The position numbers and the translations under genes were made by a program. DNA of 42,470 bases from an uncultured delta proteobacterium (GTDB lineage: Bacteria; Desulfobacterota; Desulfovibrionia; Desulfovibrionales; Desulfovibrionaceae), in contig CAILNX010000010.1 of the NCBI GenBank assembly GCA_903835685.1, positions 1-42,470 on the forward strand, given 5' to 3'. The stretch's first letter is position 1. Each line of letters opens with the position of its first letter. Below, piece by piece: positions 35,778-42,470 of this stretch. The notes beneath the pieces are model-generated. The model saw only the letters and a list, made by a program, of their open reading frames with translations, was not told the DNA's origin and ran no database searches.

Positions 35778-38089
35778 TGGCTGTCCGGGAGGGGGAAGCT
35801 TAAGATGAAGGTGGTGCCCTGGTCTTCCTTGGAAACGGCCTGGATGGTCCCGCCACAGTCCTGCACGATGCCGTAGCTGATGGACAGGCCGAGGCCCGTG
35901 CCCTTGCCCACCTTCTTGGTGGTGAAGAAGGGCTCGAAAATCTTTTCCAGCACGCCTTTGGGAATTCCGGCGCCGGTGTCCGTCACCTCGGCCAGGACCT
36001 TGCCGCCCTCGTGGTGGGTGTGCAGGTCGATGCGCTTGGTCCCTTTCTCCCGGTCCCGCTCGGCCCATTTCTCTTCGATGGCGTCTCGGGCGTTGATGAG
36101 CATGTTGATGAACACCTGCTCCAGCCGCCCGGCGTCGCCCATGACCACGGGCAGATCCTCGGCCAGCCTCCAGGTGACTTCGATCTCCCTCAGTTTGAGT
36201 TGCTGGCTGAAGATGTCAAAGGCCCGGCGGATGATGTCGTTGAGCTGCACGGGTTCCAAGCCCATCTCCGGCTTGCGGCCGAACTCGCGCATGTGGTTGA
36301 TGATCTTGGTGGCCCGGTCCACGTGGCTGTCGATCTCCTCGGCCATGGTTTTGAGGATTTCTTCCTTGATGGGCTCGTTCTTGGCGATCTTGCGCATGAA
36401 ATAGCTGCTGGCGGTCTTGATCACGGACAGGGGCTGGTTCAGTTCGTGGGCCACGCCCGTGGCCATTTCGCCCAGGGTGGCCATCTTGCTGGCCTGGATC
36501 AGGTGCTGCTCGGTCTCCAGGCGCTTGGTGATGTCGCTGGAGGTGGCCAAAAGGACCCGCTGGCCCGGGAAATCAACCGGGGTCGGGCGCATGGTCACAT
36601 AGATGGTGCGGCCGTCCTTGGTCACGTTCTTGACCTGGCTCATGACCTGGGCGCGCCGCAGCTTCTCGGCCGCCGGCTCCCGGATCTCCTTGGGGAAGAG
36701 ATCGGTGATGGGCCGGTCCATGATCTCTTCCTTGGCCCACCCGTAGATCTGGACCATGCTCTCGTTGCAATCCAGGACCTTCAAGGTGGTTAAGTCCAGG
36801 ACGAACACGGCGCTGGGGATGTTGTTGAAGATGGCCAGATACTTGGCCTCGGAGCGCTCCAGCTTGCGCTCCAGTTCCTTGCGGGCGGTGATGTCCAGGC
36901 TCACTTCCATGACCGAGTTGATCTCGCCGGCCGCGTCGCGGATGGGCGAGGTGGTCACCAGCCAGTGGCGGATGGTCCCGTCGTGGTCCAGGCCCGATTC
37001 CTCGCTGATGTGCGTGCGGCCGGTCTTGAAGGTCTTGGCCACCGGGCAGTCCGGGCATTTGGAGGAGCGCCCCTTGTAGGCCCGGTAGCAGTAGTCCCCG
37101 GCCTTGGGCTTGAATTTCTCGGCGAATTCCAGGTTGTAGCGCAACAGCCGGTAGTTCCGGTCTTGCACGGTGATCAGGCAGGGCACGTGGGAGAACAGGG
37201 TCTGGTATTCGTCCCGCTGGCGGTTCAGCTCCAGTTGTTTTTCGTGGATGTCCCGGCCCATCTGGGTGATGGCCTTGGCCAATTCGCCGATCTCGTCGTC
37301 CTGGGAGATGGGAATGGACACCGGGCGGCCGCCCAGGGCGATCTCCCGGGTTCCGGCCATGAGGCGCATGATGGGCTGGCGGATGAACCGGATCATGAAC
37401 AGGAAGATGGTCACCGAGGTGGCCACCAGGACCACGGCGGTCATGCCCACGATCTTGTGCTCGAAAGAGGCGAACTCCAGGTCCGTGGCCTCCAGGGAGT
37501 AGACCAAGTCTATGGCCCCGAGCACGATCTTGTCCGGGGAGTGGAAATGGCAGCCCGACGAGCAACCGGGCTCGTTGTAGATGGGGGTGAGCACGGCCAC
37601 GGATCGGCTGCCGTCCTCGCCGGTGCTGATGCGCACCCGCTCCGAGAGGTCGAGTGCGGCCTGGGGCGGGTCCGTGCGGTGGCAGACGAAGCAGGCCTCG
37701 GCCTTGATGTTGGTGACGCTGTCCACCTCGGAGTCCTGGGTGGAGAACTTGATCTGGCCTTCCTTGTTGTAGATGCGGATGTTGATGATGTCTTTCTGGC
37801 GGCCGATGTTCTTGATGATCTGGCTGATGTCGTCGCGGGAGTTGAGCATCATGGCGTAATGGGTGCCGAGCTTGATGGTGCTGCTCAAGCGGTCGGCCTC
37901 CATGACCACGGAGTTGACCAGGTTGTTCTGGTGGGTGCTGATGGCGAAATAGGCCAGTACGGACAGGCTGGCCACGAGAATGGCCCCAGTGGTGGAGATG
38001 ACCTTGGTGGTCAGCTTGTGGCGCAGTCCGTTTATTGTATGTGGCATGGAATTTAAGGGGTTCAGGTCTTTTGGGGTCACATAGCCCAT
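35774..38089 (-). CDS. Membrane histidine kinase with periplasmic c-type heme motifs
   Basis: A 771-aa sensor kinase. TM1 at about 28-50; periplasmic domain at 51-213; TM2 at about 214-234; HAMP at about 235-290; PAS at about 295-405 and 412-525; HisKA with H548 ([13 protein letters not shown]); HATPase with N-A-R-D-A-I, D-T-G-A-G-I and G-T-G-L-G-L-S. The periplasmic domain has C133-F-V-C136-H137, a standard CxxCH heme-c attachment site, and C176-S-S-G-C180-H181, a CxxxCH variant. The first PAS carries C334 ... C345-P-D-C348-P-V. It is therefore likely a heme-c redox or gas sensor. Start 38089 is the first ATG; 38047 is equally possible, and neither has a clear ribosome binding site. It overlaps the REC-kinase by four bases and is divergent from the PAS/sigma-54 activator. 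Confidence 0.9.
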   Translation of the reverse strand: MGYVTPKDLNPLNSMPHTINGLRHKLTTKVISTTGAILVASLSVLAYFAISTHQNNLVNSVVMEADRLSSTIKLGTHYAMMLNSRDDISQIIKNIGRQKDIINIRIYNKEGQIKFSTQDSEVDSVTNIKAEACFVCHRTDPPQAALDLSERVRISTGEDGSRSVAVLTPIYNEPGCSSGCHFHSPDKIVLGAIDLVYSLEATDLEFASFEHKIVGMTAVVLVATSVTIFLFMIRFIRQPIMRLMAGTREIALGGRPVSIPISQDDEIGELAKAITQMGRDIHEKQLELNRQRDEYQTLFSHVPCLITVQDRNYRLLRYNLEFAEKFKPKAGDYCYRAYKGRSSKCPDCPVAKTFKTGRTHISEESGLDHDGTIRHWLVTTSPIRDAAGEINSVMEVSLDITARKELERKLERSEAKYLAIFNNIPSAVFVLDLTTLKVLDCNESMVQIYGWAKEEIMDRPITDLFPKEIREPAAEKLRRAQVMSQVKNVTKDGRTIYVTMRPTPVDFPGQRVLLATSSDITKRLETEQHLIQASKMATLGEMATGVAHELNQPLSVIKTASSYFMRKIAKNEPIKEEILKTMAEEIDSHVDRATKIINHMREFGRKPEMGLEPVQLNDIIRRAFDIFSQQLKLREIEVTWRLAEDLPVVMGDAGRLEQVFINMLINARDAIEEKWAERDREKGTKRIDLHTHHEGGKVLAEVTDTGAGIPKGVLEKIFEPFFTTKKVGKGTGLGLSISYGIVQDCGGTIQAVSKEDQGTTFILSFPLPDSQ

Positions 38090-38283
38090 GAATCGAGTTC
38101 TGGCAATCGGCTATTTCATTCTTGTCGGGTATGATATGCGTCTTTTTGGTTTTGTGGTGTGTTCTGCGAAAAATCTGGCTGCTGGTGTTTGTTTCAGGCC
38201 AAAGCCCTGGCATTTTTTCATCAATGGGCGTATGGAGCTCTTAAAACGACCCTTGGCCGCACAGAGAGGTCCATTTCCACGCC

Positions 38284-39612
38284 ATGCAAGCCATTTGTGA
38301 ATATCCCTGGGAAGCCATCTTCAATTCCATCGCCGATGGGGTCTTCACCGTGGACCTGGACTGGAACATCACTTTTTTCAATGAGGCGGCCAGCCGGATC
38401 ATCGGGATTCCCCGGGAGCGGGCCCTGGGCCGCAAATGCTGGGACGTGTTCCACTCCAGCCTGTGCGACGGGGCCTGCGTGCTGAAAACCTGCATGGCCC
38501 ACGGCGAGCGCCTGGCCGACCGCTCGGTGTACTTCATCCGGCCCGGGGGAGAGAAGGTGGCGGTGTCCATCAGCGCCGCGCCGTTAAAAGACGCCGAGGG
38601 CAACCTCATCGGCGGGGTGGAGACCTTCCGGGACTTGACCGACCTGCACCTCATGCGCCGCAGGCTGGAAAACGCCTATTCCTTCGACGACATCGTGGGC
38701 AAGAGCCAGGCCCTGGCCAAGATTTTCGCCTGGCTCCCCCTGGTAGCCAAGAGCGAGACCTCGGTCCTGCTCCTGGGCGAGTCCGGCACGGGCAAGGAAC
38801 TCTTCGCCCGGGCCGTGCACACCTTAAGCAACCGCAAGGACGGCCCCTACGTGGCCGTGAACTGCGCGGCCCTGCCGGACACCCTCCTGGAGGCCGAGCT
38901 TTTCGGGTACAAGGCCGGGGCCTTTACCGACGCCCGGAAGGACAAGCCCGGTCGCTTCCATCTGGCCCGGGGCGGCACCCTGTTCCTGGACGAGATCGGG
39001 GATGTGCCGCTTCGTCTCCAGGCCAAACTCCTGCGCGTGCTCCAGGAGAAACGCTTCGAACCCCTGGGCGGGGTCAAGAGCGAAACCACGGACGCGCGCA
39101 TCGTGGCCGCCACCAACCGCAATCTGGACGCCCTGGTGGCTGCCGGGGCCTTTCGCCAGGACCTCTTCTACCGCCTGAACGTGGCCACGGTGAAGCTGCC
39201 GCCCTTGCGCGAGCGGGTGGAGGACATCCCCCTTTTGGCCGCGCATTTCATCCAGGAGCAGAACGCCGTGCTGGGCAAGGCCGTGAAGGGCCTAAGCCCC
39301 CAGGTCACGGCCATCCTCATGCGTCATTCCTACCCGGGCAATGTGCGCGAACTCAAAAACATCCTCGAATTCGCCTTCATCCTCTGCCAGGACGGCCCCA
39401 TCCTGCCCGAACATCTGCCCGAACAACTCCGGCCCCAAGGCGCGGAGGCCTCCCTGCCCCTGCGGACGCGCACCCTGGACGAGATCAAGCAGGACGCCGT
39501 GGTCCTGGCCATCCAGCGTAACCAGGGCAAGAAAATGGCCGCCTGCCGGGAGTTGAATATCTCCAAGGACACCATGCGGCGCATTTTAGGGGCAGCTTCG
39601 GGCGGAAAATAA
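38284..39612 (+). CDS. PAS-AAA-Fis sigma-54 activator
   Basis: A 442-aa regulator. PAS at about 5-120 contains C-W-D-V-F-H-S-S-L-C-D-G-A-C-V-L-K-T-C, a Cys-rich loop. The AAA+ domain spans about 135-370: Walker A G-E-S-G-T-G-K-E at 165-172, Walker B G-T-L-F-L-D-E-I-G-D-V. The sigma-54 contact loop reads G-A-F-T-D-A (212-217) with Asp in place of the second Gly. The C-terminal helix-turn-helix is weakly Fis-like (M-A-A-C-R-E-L-N-I-S-K-D-T-M-R-R-I-L). It has no receiver, so it probably senses directly by PAS. It lies immediately upstream of the redox-complex operon, which has a sigma-54 promoter, so that operon is its likely target. It is divergent from the heme-c kinase. Confidence 0.9.
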   Translation: MQAICEYPWEAIFNSIADGVFTVDLDWNITFFNEAASRIIGIPRERALGRKCWDVFHSSLCDGACVLKTCMAHGERLADRSVYFIRPGGEKVAVSISAAPLKDAEGNLIGGVETFRDLTDLHLMRRRLENAYSFDDIVGKSQALAKIFAWLPLVAKSETSVLLLGESGTGKELFARAVHTLSNRKDGPYVAVNCAALPDTLLEAELFGYKAGAFTDARKDKPGRFHLARGGTLFLDEIGDVPLRLQAKLLRVLQEKRFEPLGGVKSETTDARIVAATNRNLDALVAAGAFRQDLFYRLNVATVKLPPLRERVEDIPLLAAHFIQEQNAVLGKAVKGLSPQVTAILMRHSYPGNVRELKNILEFAFILCQDGPILPEHLPEQLRPQGAEASLPLRTRTLDEIKQDAVVLAIQRNQGKKMAACRELNISKDTMRRILGAASGGK

Positions 39613-39624
39613 GCCCTGTTTTTT
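39600..39624 (+). terminator. Weak terminator of the sigma-54 activator gene
   Basis: GGGC (39600-39603) and GCCC (39613-39616) pair across the stop codon, followed by TG and six T residues. The stem is only four bases, so termination may be partial. Confidence 0.35.
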
Positions 39625-39685
39625 GCCCCAGGACGCGTTTCGCGCCCATAGTGTAGGGGTGGGCATCGGCATATTTCAGTGAATT

Positions 39686-39702
39686 CATGGAGATGCTCCA
39701 TG
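39686..39702 (+). promoter_or_regulatory. Inverted repeat next to the sigma-54 promoter
   Basis: CATGGAG-ATG-CTCCATG, perfect 7-base arms, ending 10 bases before the -24 element. The palindrome TGAATTCA overlaps its left edge. It may be the activator's binding site, although enhancer sites usually lie further upstream. Confidence 0.45.
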
Positions 39703-39711
39703 CCGGCGCTC

Positions 39712-39727
39712 CGGCACGTTTCCTGCC
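39712..39727 (+). promoter_or_regulatory. Sigma-54 promoter of the redox-complex operon
   Basis: CGGCACG-TTTC-CTGC: GG at 39713-39714 and GC at 39725-39726, exactly ten bases apart, with the full GGCACG of the -24 element. The start of transcription would be near 39738, about 110 bases before the first gene of the operon. Confidence 0.75.
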
Positions 39728-39846
39728 CTCATCCCCTTGAGCGACCGGGAAGGGCGTGTTTCTCTTCGTTTTCCTCGGCCAGCGTCACGGAATCCAAGGG
39801 TGGCGGGAAATGCGTCAAACCAAACCATTTACCTGGGGGTGACGGC

Positions 39847-40512
39847 ATGGATGTGCTCGCCTTGGCCGAAGGGCCGCTTTTGTGGATTTCCCTGGGCGTC
39901 TTTGCAGTGGGCCTGGTCACGCGGGCGGCCCTGTTCCTGGTCGAATCGCGGGAGAAGGACAAGATCTTCTGGCAGCACTTCAAATGGAAATGGGTCCTGG
40001 CCACCATGGCCAAATGGCTCGTTCCGGCCAACCGCACCGTGGCCAAGGACCCGGTGTTCTGCGCCCTGGCCTACGCCTTCCACTTCTGTCTCATCGTAGC
40101 GCCCATCTGGTGCCTGCCGCACATCATTTATTGGGAGACCTCCCGATTGGCCTGGTCCTTTACGGCCCTGCCCGACGGCCTGGCCGACTGGATGACCCTG
40201 GCCGTTCTGGCCATCGCCGTGTACCTGCTCATCCGCCGCCTGTCCTCCCCGGACCTGCGCTATCTGTCCACGGCCTCGGACTATGTGTTGCTGGTCATCA
40301 CGGCTCTGCCTTTTCTCACCGCCTATCTCTCGGTGCACCAGAGCCTGGGCACTGGGAACCTGCTGGGCGACAACATGCAGCTCATCCACATCCTGACTGG
40401 TGAGCTCATGCTGGTGGTGGTGCCCTTCACCAAGCTTTCGCATGCGGTGTTGTTCTTTTTCTCCCGGGCGGCCACGGCCGTGGAGTTCGGGCGGCGCGAA
40501 TATTCGATCTGA
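39847..40512 (+). CDS. tmcC: Membrane cytochrome b-like subunit (TmcC/HmcE-like)
   Basis: A 221-aa integral membrane protein of the NarI-like group. ATG 39847 is preceded by GGGGG about 8 bases upstream; the frame is open back to 39679 but that part lacks coding character. Hydrophobic segments: about 9-30, 73-95, 115-140, 145-165 and 190-212. Histidines suited to heme b ligation lie in or near membrane segments: A-F-H-F-C-L-I-V-A-P, L-P-H-I-I-Y, S-V-H-Q-S, Q-L-I-H-I-L-T-G-E-L and K-L-S-H-A-V-L-F-F. The role would be to pass electrons between a periplasmic cytochrome c3 and a cytoplasmic iron-sulfur subunit, possibly through menaquinone. The gene order here is C-B-A, whereas D. vulgaris tmc, as I recall, runs A-B-C-D; HmcE is the closest alternative name. 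Confidence 0.8.
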   Translation: MDVLALAEGPLLWISLGVFAVGLVTRAALFLVESREKDKIFWQHFKWKWVLATMAKWLVPANRTVAKDPVFCALAYAFHFCLIVAPIWCLPHIIYWETSRLAWSFTALPDGLADWMTLAVLAIAVYLLIRRLSSPDLRYLSTASDYVLLVITALPFLTAYLSVHQSLGTGNLLGDNMQLIHILTGELMLVVVPFTKLSHAVLFFFSRAATAVEFGRREYSI

Positions 40513-40544
40513 AGAACCAGCAAGCTTCCAGAAGGAGCAGTACT

Positions 40545-41834
40545 ATGGAGCCAAGCACGAGGTCCAAGGCCATCATGGAGTTTCTGAAACCCAGAGTGGG
40601 CGCGCGGGTCAAATCCTGGCTGGAGATTTGCACCAAATGCGGCCAGTGCGCGGACACCTGTCATTTCTACCTGGCCGCTGACCGGGACCCCAAGATGATC
40701 CCGGCGGCCAAGGTGAAATATTTGTCCGAGATCATCCGCCGCAAGGGCGAGGTGGACGACGAGTTCATCCAAAAAGCCTACGACTGCATCTATCACGAAT
40801 GCAACATGTGCCGCCGGTGCACCCAGTTCTGCCCGTTCGGCATCAACATCGCGGACATGATCGCCCTGACCAGGGCCCTGCTCTTCAGCCAGGGGGTCTG
40901 TCCCGAGGCCCTGCGCAGCGCCATCAAGAACTACCATGAAACCGGCAACCAGATGGGCGTCAGCGAAGAGGATTGGCTGGACACCCTGACCTGGTGCGAG
41001 GAGGAGATGGAGTCCGAGATCGTGGGGCTCAAGATCCCGGTGGACAAGGTCGGGGCGGAAATCATGTACACCATCAACGCCCGCGAGGCCAAGTTCTACC
41101 CCCAGGACATTCAGGAAGTGGCCAAGATCATGCATGTGGCCGGGGCGAGTTGGACCGTGCCCAGCAAAAGGGGCTGGGACGACACCAACTTGTCCATGTT
41201 CGTGGGCGACCTGAAAACCTCGCGTACCCTGGTGGAGAACACCTTTGCCCGGGCCACGGAACTGGGGGCGAAAAAAGTCGCCATCACCGAATGAGGCCAC
41301 GCCTATCGCGCGCTTCGGTTCGAAGCGCCCACCTGGCTCGGCTTCACCCCCAAGCAGGAAGTGATCCACTCCGTGGAACTCTTCCACGACTATCTGGATC
41401 AGGGAATCATCAAGCTCTCCAAGAAGGTCACCGAGCCCACCACCCTCCAAGACCCCTGTAACGTGGTCCGCTCGGGCGGACTGGCGGCCAAGAACCGGCA
41501 TGTGGCCGAGATGCTCTCCGAGGATTTCCGGCCCATGGATAATCAGGGCAACTACAACTACTGCTGCGGCGGGGGCGGCGGGGCCATCCCCATGGGCGGC
41601 GAGATGCGCAAGCAGCGCATGAAGTGCGGCAAGATCAAGGCCGAACAGATACGGGCCACCGGGGCCAAGATCGTGCTGGTGCCCTGCCACAACTGCATCG
41701 ACCAGATCCGGGACTTGAACAAGGAGTACGATTTGGGCATAAAGGCGGTGCATTTCAAGGAAATCATCGCCCACAACATGATCGTGCCCGAGCACATGAT
41801 TCCCAAGGAAGAGGACGAGGAGGAAAAAGCATGA
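40545..41834 (+). CDS. tmcB: HdrD-like iron-sulfur subunit (TmcB/HmcF-like), selenocysteine at codon 250
   Basis: Read through the in-frame TGA at 41292-41294, the product is 429 aa. Two [4Fe-4S] motifs lie at C29-C32-C35-C39 and C86-C89-C92-C96. The C-terminal CCG domain has C305, C340-C341 and C381-x-x-C384. The TGA falls in I-T-E-U-G-H-A-Y-R, where the family has Cys as I recall it (E-C-G-H-A). The frame continues with strong homology directly after it, so this is not a natural end. A hairpin at 41310-41328 fits a bacterial SECIS. Without readthrough the protein would lose its CCG domain. The protein should sit on the cytoplasmic face and exchange electrons with the membrane subunit. It overlaps the cytochrome gene by four bases (ATGA). 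The alternative is a TGC-to-TGA mutation making a pseudogene. Confidence 0.82.
41292..41328 (+). promoter_or_regulatory. Selenocysteine TGA codon and SECIS-like hairpin
   Basis: The TGA at 41292-41294 is followed after 15 bases by GCGCTTC-GGTTC-GAAGCGC (41310-41328): a perfect 7-bp stem with a 5-base loop that opens with GG. The GG is 22 bases past the TGA. Bacterial SECIS elements, as known, are stem-loops directly after UGA with a conserved G at the start of a small apical loop, roughly 16-37 bases away. Confidence 0.75.
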
Positions 41835-42310
41835 ACACCGCGCCGCTCTCCCTGAAACAGGCCGTACTGGTCCTGGCCCTCCTGGTCCTGTGCGCCCCGG
41901 CGGCCCAGGCCCAGCCCGACGAGGTGCTCATCGACAACAGCAAGGTGCTCGGGCCGCTGAAACGCTCGGCCGTGGCCTTCCCGCACGGGACGCACATGGC
42001 CGCCCTGGACTGCCTGAACTGCCACCACCGCATGGAGAAGGGCAAGAACACCCTGGACGCGGGCGCGCTGGAGGAAAAGGCCAAGGGCGTGCGCTGCCAG
42101 GATTGTCACGCGGTCAAGGGCACGCGCATCGCCCCGGACTTAGACCCCACCCAGACCCCGCTCATGCAGGCCTTTCACAAACAGTGCCTGGGCTGCCACC
42201 AGAAGACCGCAGCCTTGGGCAAGAAGACCGGCCCGCGCACCTGCGCCGGATGCCATCCTGTGGCCAAGGCCAAGGCTGCGGCCAAGGCCGAACCCAAGGC
42301 CGGTTCCTGA
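41831..42310 (+). CDS. tmcA: Periplasmic tetraheme cytochrome c3 (TmcA-like)
   Basis: A 159-aa precursor. Signal peptide at about 1-27 (L-V-L-A-L-L-V-L-C-A-P-A-A-Q-A). Four CxxCH heme sites: C-L-N-C-H near 61-65, C-Q-D-C-H near 88-92, C-L-G-C-H near 118-122, and C-A-G-C-H near 137-141. Extra His residues for bis-His ligation are in F-P-H-G-T-H, C-H-H and A-F-H-K-Q-C. The C-terminus is an Ala/Lys tail (V-A-K-A-K-A-A-A-K-A-E-P-K-A). The cytochrome c3 family carries electrons from periplasmic hydrogenases and formate dehydrogenases to membrane complexes. The start codon overlaps the HdrD-like gene's stop (ATGA), so stoichiometric synthesis is likely. The tetraheme count and context fit TmcA; the order C-B-A differs from D. 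vulgaris. Confidence 0.88.
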   Translation: MNTAPLSLKQAVLVLALLVLCAPAAQAQPDEVLIDNSKVLGPLKRSAVAFPHGTHMAALDCLNCHHRMEKGKNTLDAGALEEKAKGVRCQDCHAVKGTRIAPDLDPTQTPLMQAFHKQCLGCHQKTAALGKKTGPRTCAGCHPVAKAKAAAKAEPKAGS

Positions 42311-42341
42311 TCCTTCACGCACCGAACAGGGGAGAAAATAT

Positions 42342-42470
42342 ATGCCCAAGAAGATTCTCATCATCGACGATGACCCGGCCATCGTGGACTACTTAAAAAG
42401 CCTGTTCACGGACAACGGCTACGCCGTGGACACGGCCATGGACGGCAGCGAGGGCCTCACGAAGTTCCGG
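42342..42470 (+). CDS. Response regulator, 3' end outside the window
   Basis: The first 43 residues of a receiver domain: M-P-K-K-I-L-I-I-D-D-D-P-A-I-V-D-Y-L-K-S-L-F, with the acidic pair at 9-11, then G-Y-A-V-D-T-A-M-D-G-S-E-G-L. The phosphorylation site lies beyond the edge. GGGGAG is 8-10 bases before ATG 42342. It follows the cytochrome gene by 31 bases, so it probably belongs to the same sigma-54 controlled operon and would add a further signalling element to it. Whether it carries an output domain cannot be seen. Confidence 0.88.
   Translation, partial: MPKKILIIDDDPAIVDYLKSLFTDNGYAVDTAMDGSEGLTKFR

Noticed and set aside
40545-41294. Pseudogene or two separate genes for the HdrD-like subunit
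   Set aside because: Frame, spacing and conserved residues continue through the TGA, a SECIS-like hairpin follows, and the operon is otherwise intact with coupled overlaps. A mutation cannot be excluded without comparison, but selenocysteine fits better.
40323-41795. 490-aa minus-strand frame over the redox operon
   Set aside because: Antisense of the tmc-like genes. It is uninterrupted where the plus strand has TGA, but its composition is that of other shadows.

Overview
The window is high-GC, densely coded bacterial DNA. Its gene content points to a sulfate-reducing deltaproteobacterium of the Desulfovibrionales. The evidence is a transmembrane redox complex resembling Tmc/Hmc with a tetraheme cytochrome c3, a flavodiiron (rubredoxin:oxygen oxidoreductase type) protein, a c-type-heme sensor kinase, many receiver-first histidine kinases and two sigma-54 activators. 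No rRNA, insertion sequence or CRISPR array is visible. The organism assignment is inference from gene content.

Layout. 1-5.8 kb: end of an HD-GYP-like protein, a very large class I adenylate cyclase fused to HEAT-like and pentapeptide-like repeats, and lolA, closed by a strong terminator. 5.9-6.85 kb: an AT-richer island with three small minus-strand genes (DUF4160, DUF2442, an 82-aa protein) that ends in an integron-type attC site, so it looks like a captured gene cassette. 6.87-11.0 kb: minus-strand cbpA/dnaJ-like, cbpM-like and clpB genes. 11.0-12.7 kb: two uncharacterised genes that share an exact two-part upstream motif. 12.85-15.5 kb: a ThiD-ThiN fusion and a flavodiiron protein. 15.57-21.6 kb: tRNA-Leu(UAG), then tig-clpP-clpX-lon, a protein-quality-control block. 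21.7-27.5 kb: a glycosyltransferase facing a minus-strand operon of hybrid kinase, AI-2E family permease and YcaO protein. 27.6-28.9 kb: a CI/S24-type repressor next to a tiny integrase-arm-like gene, a probable phage relic.

28.9-42.5 kb is a redox signalling and electron-transfer region. A NifA-like activator is followed by a minus-strand block: heme-c sensor kinase, REC-kinase, an unknown 178-aa protein, tandem universal stress protein, single receiver, REC-PAS-PAS-kinase. Divergent from this lie a PAS/sigma-54 activator and a plus-strand operon for a membrane cytochrome b-like subunit, an HdrD-like iron-sulfur subunit and a tetraheme cytochrome c3, followed by a response regulator cut by the window edge. 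A good sigma-54 promoter with a nearby perfect inverted repeat lies directly upstream of this operon and directly downstream of the activator gene.

The most notable observation is that the HdrD-like subunit is interrupted by an in-frame TGA at codon 250, where a Cys is expected. A perfect 7-bp hairpin with a GGTTC loop follows at the distance expected of a bacterial SECIS. I read the two apparent fragments as one 429-aa selenoprotein. Together the genes suggest a transmembrane electron-transfer complex whose expression is set by redox-sensing kinases (heme c, Cys-motif PAS domains) and a dedicated sigma-54 activator.
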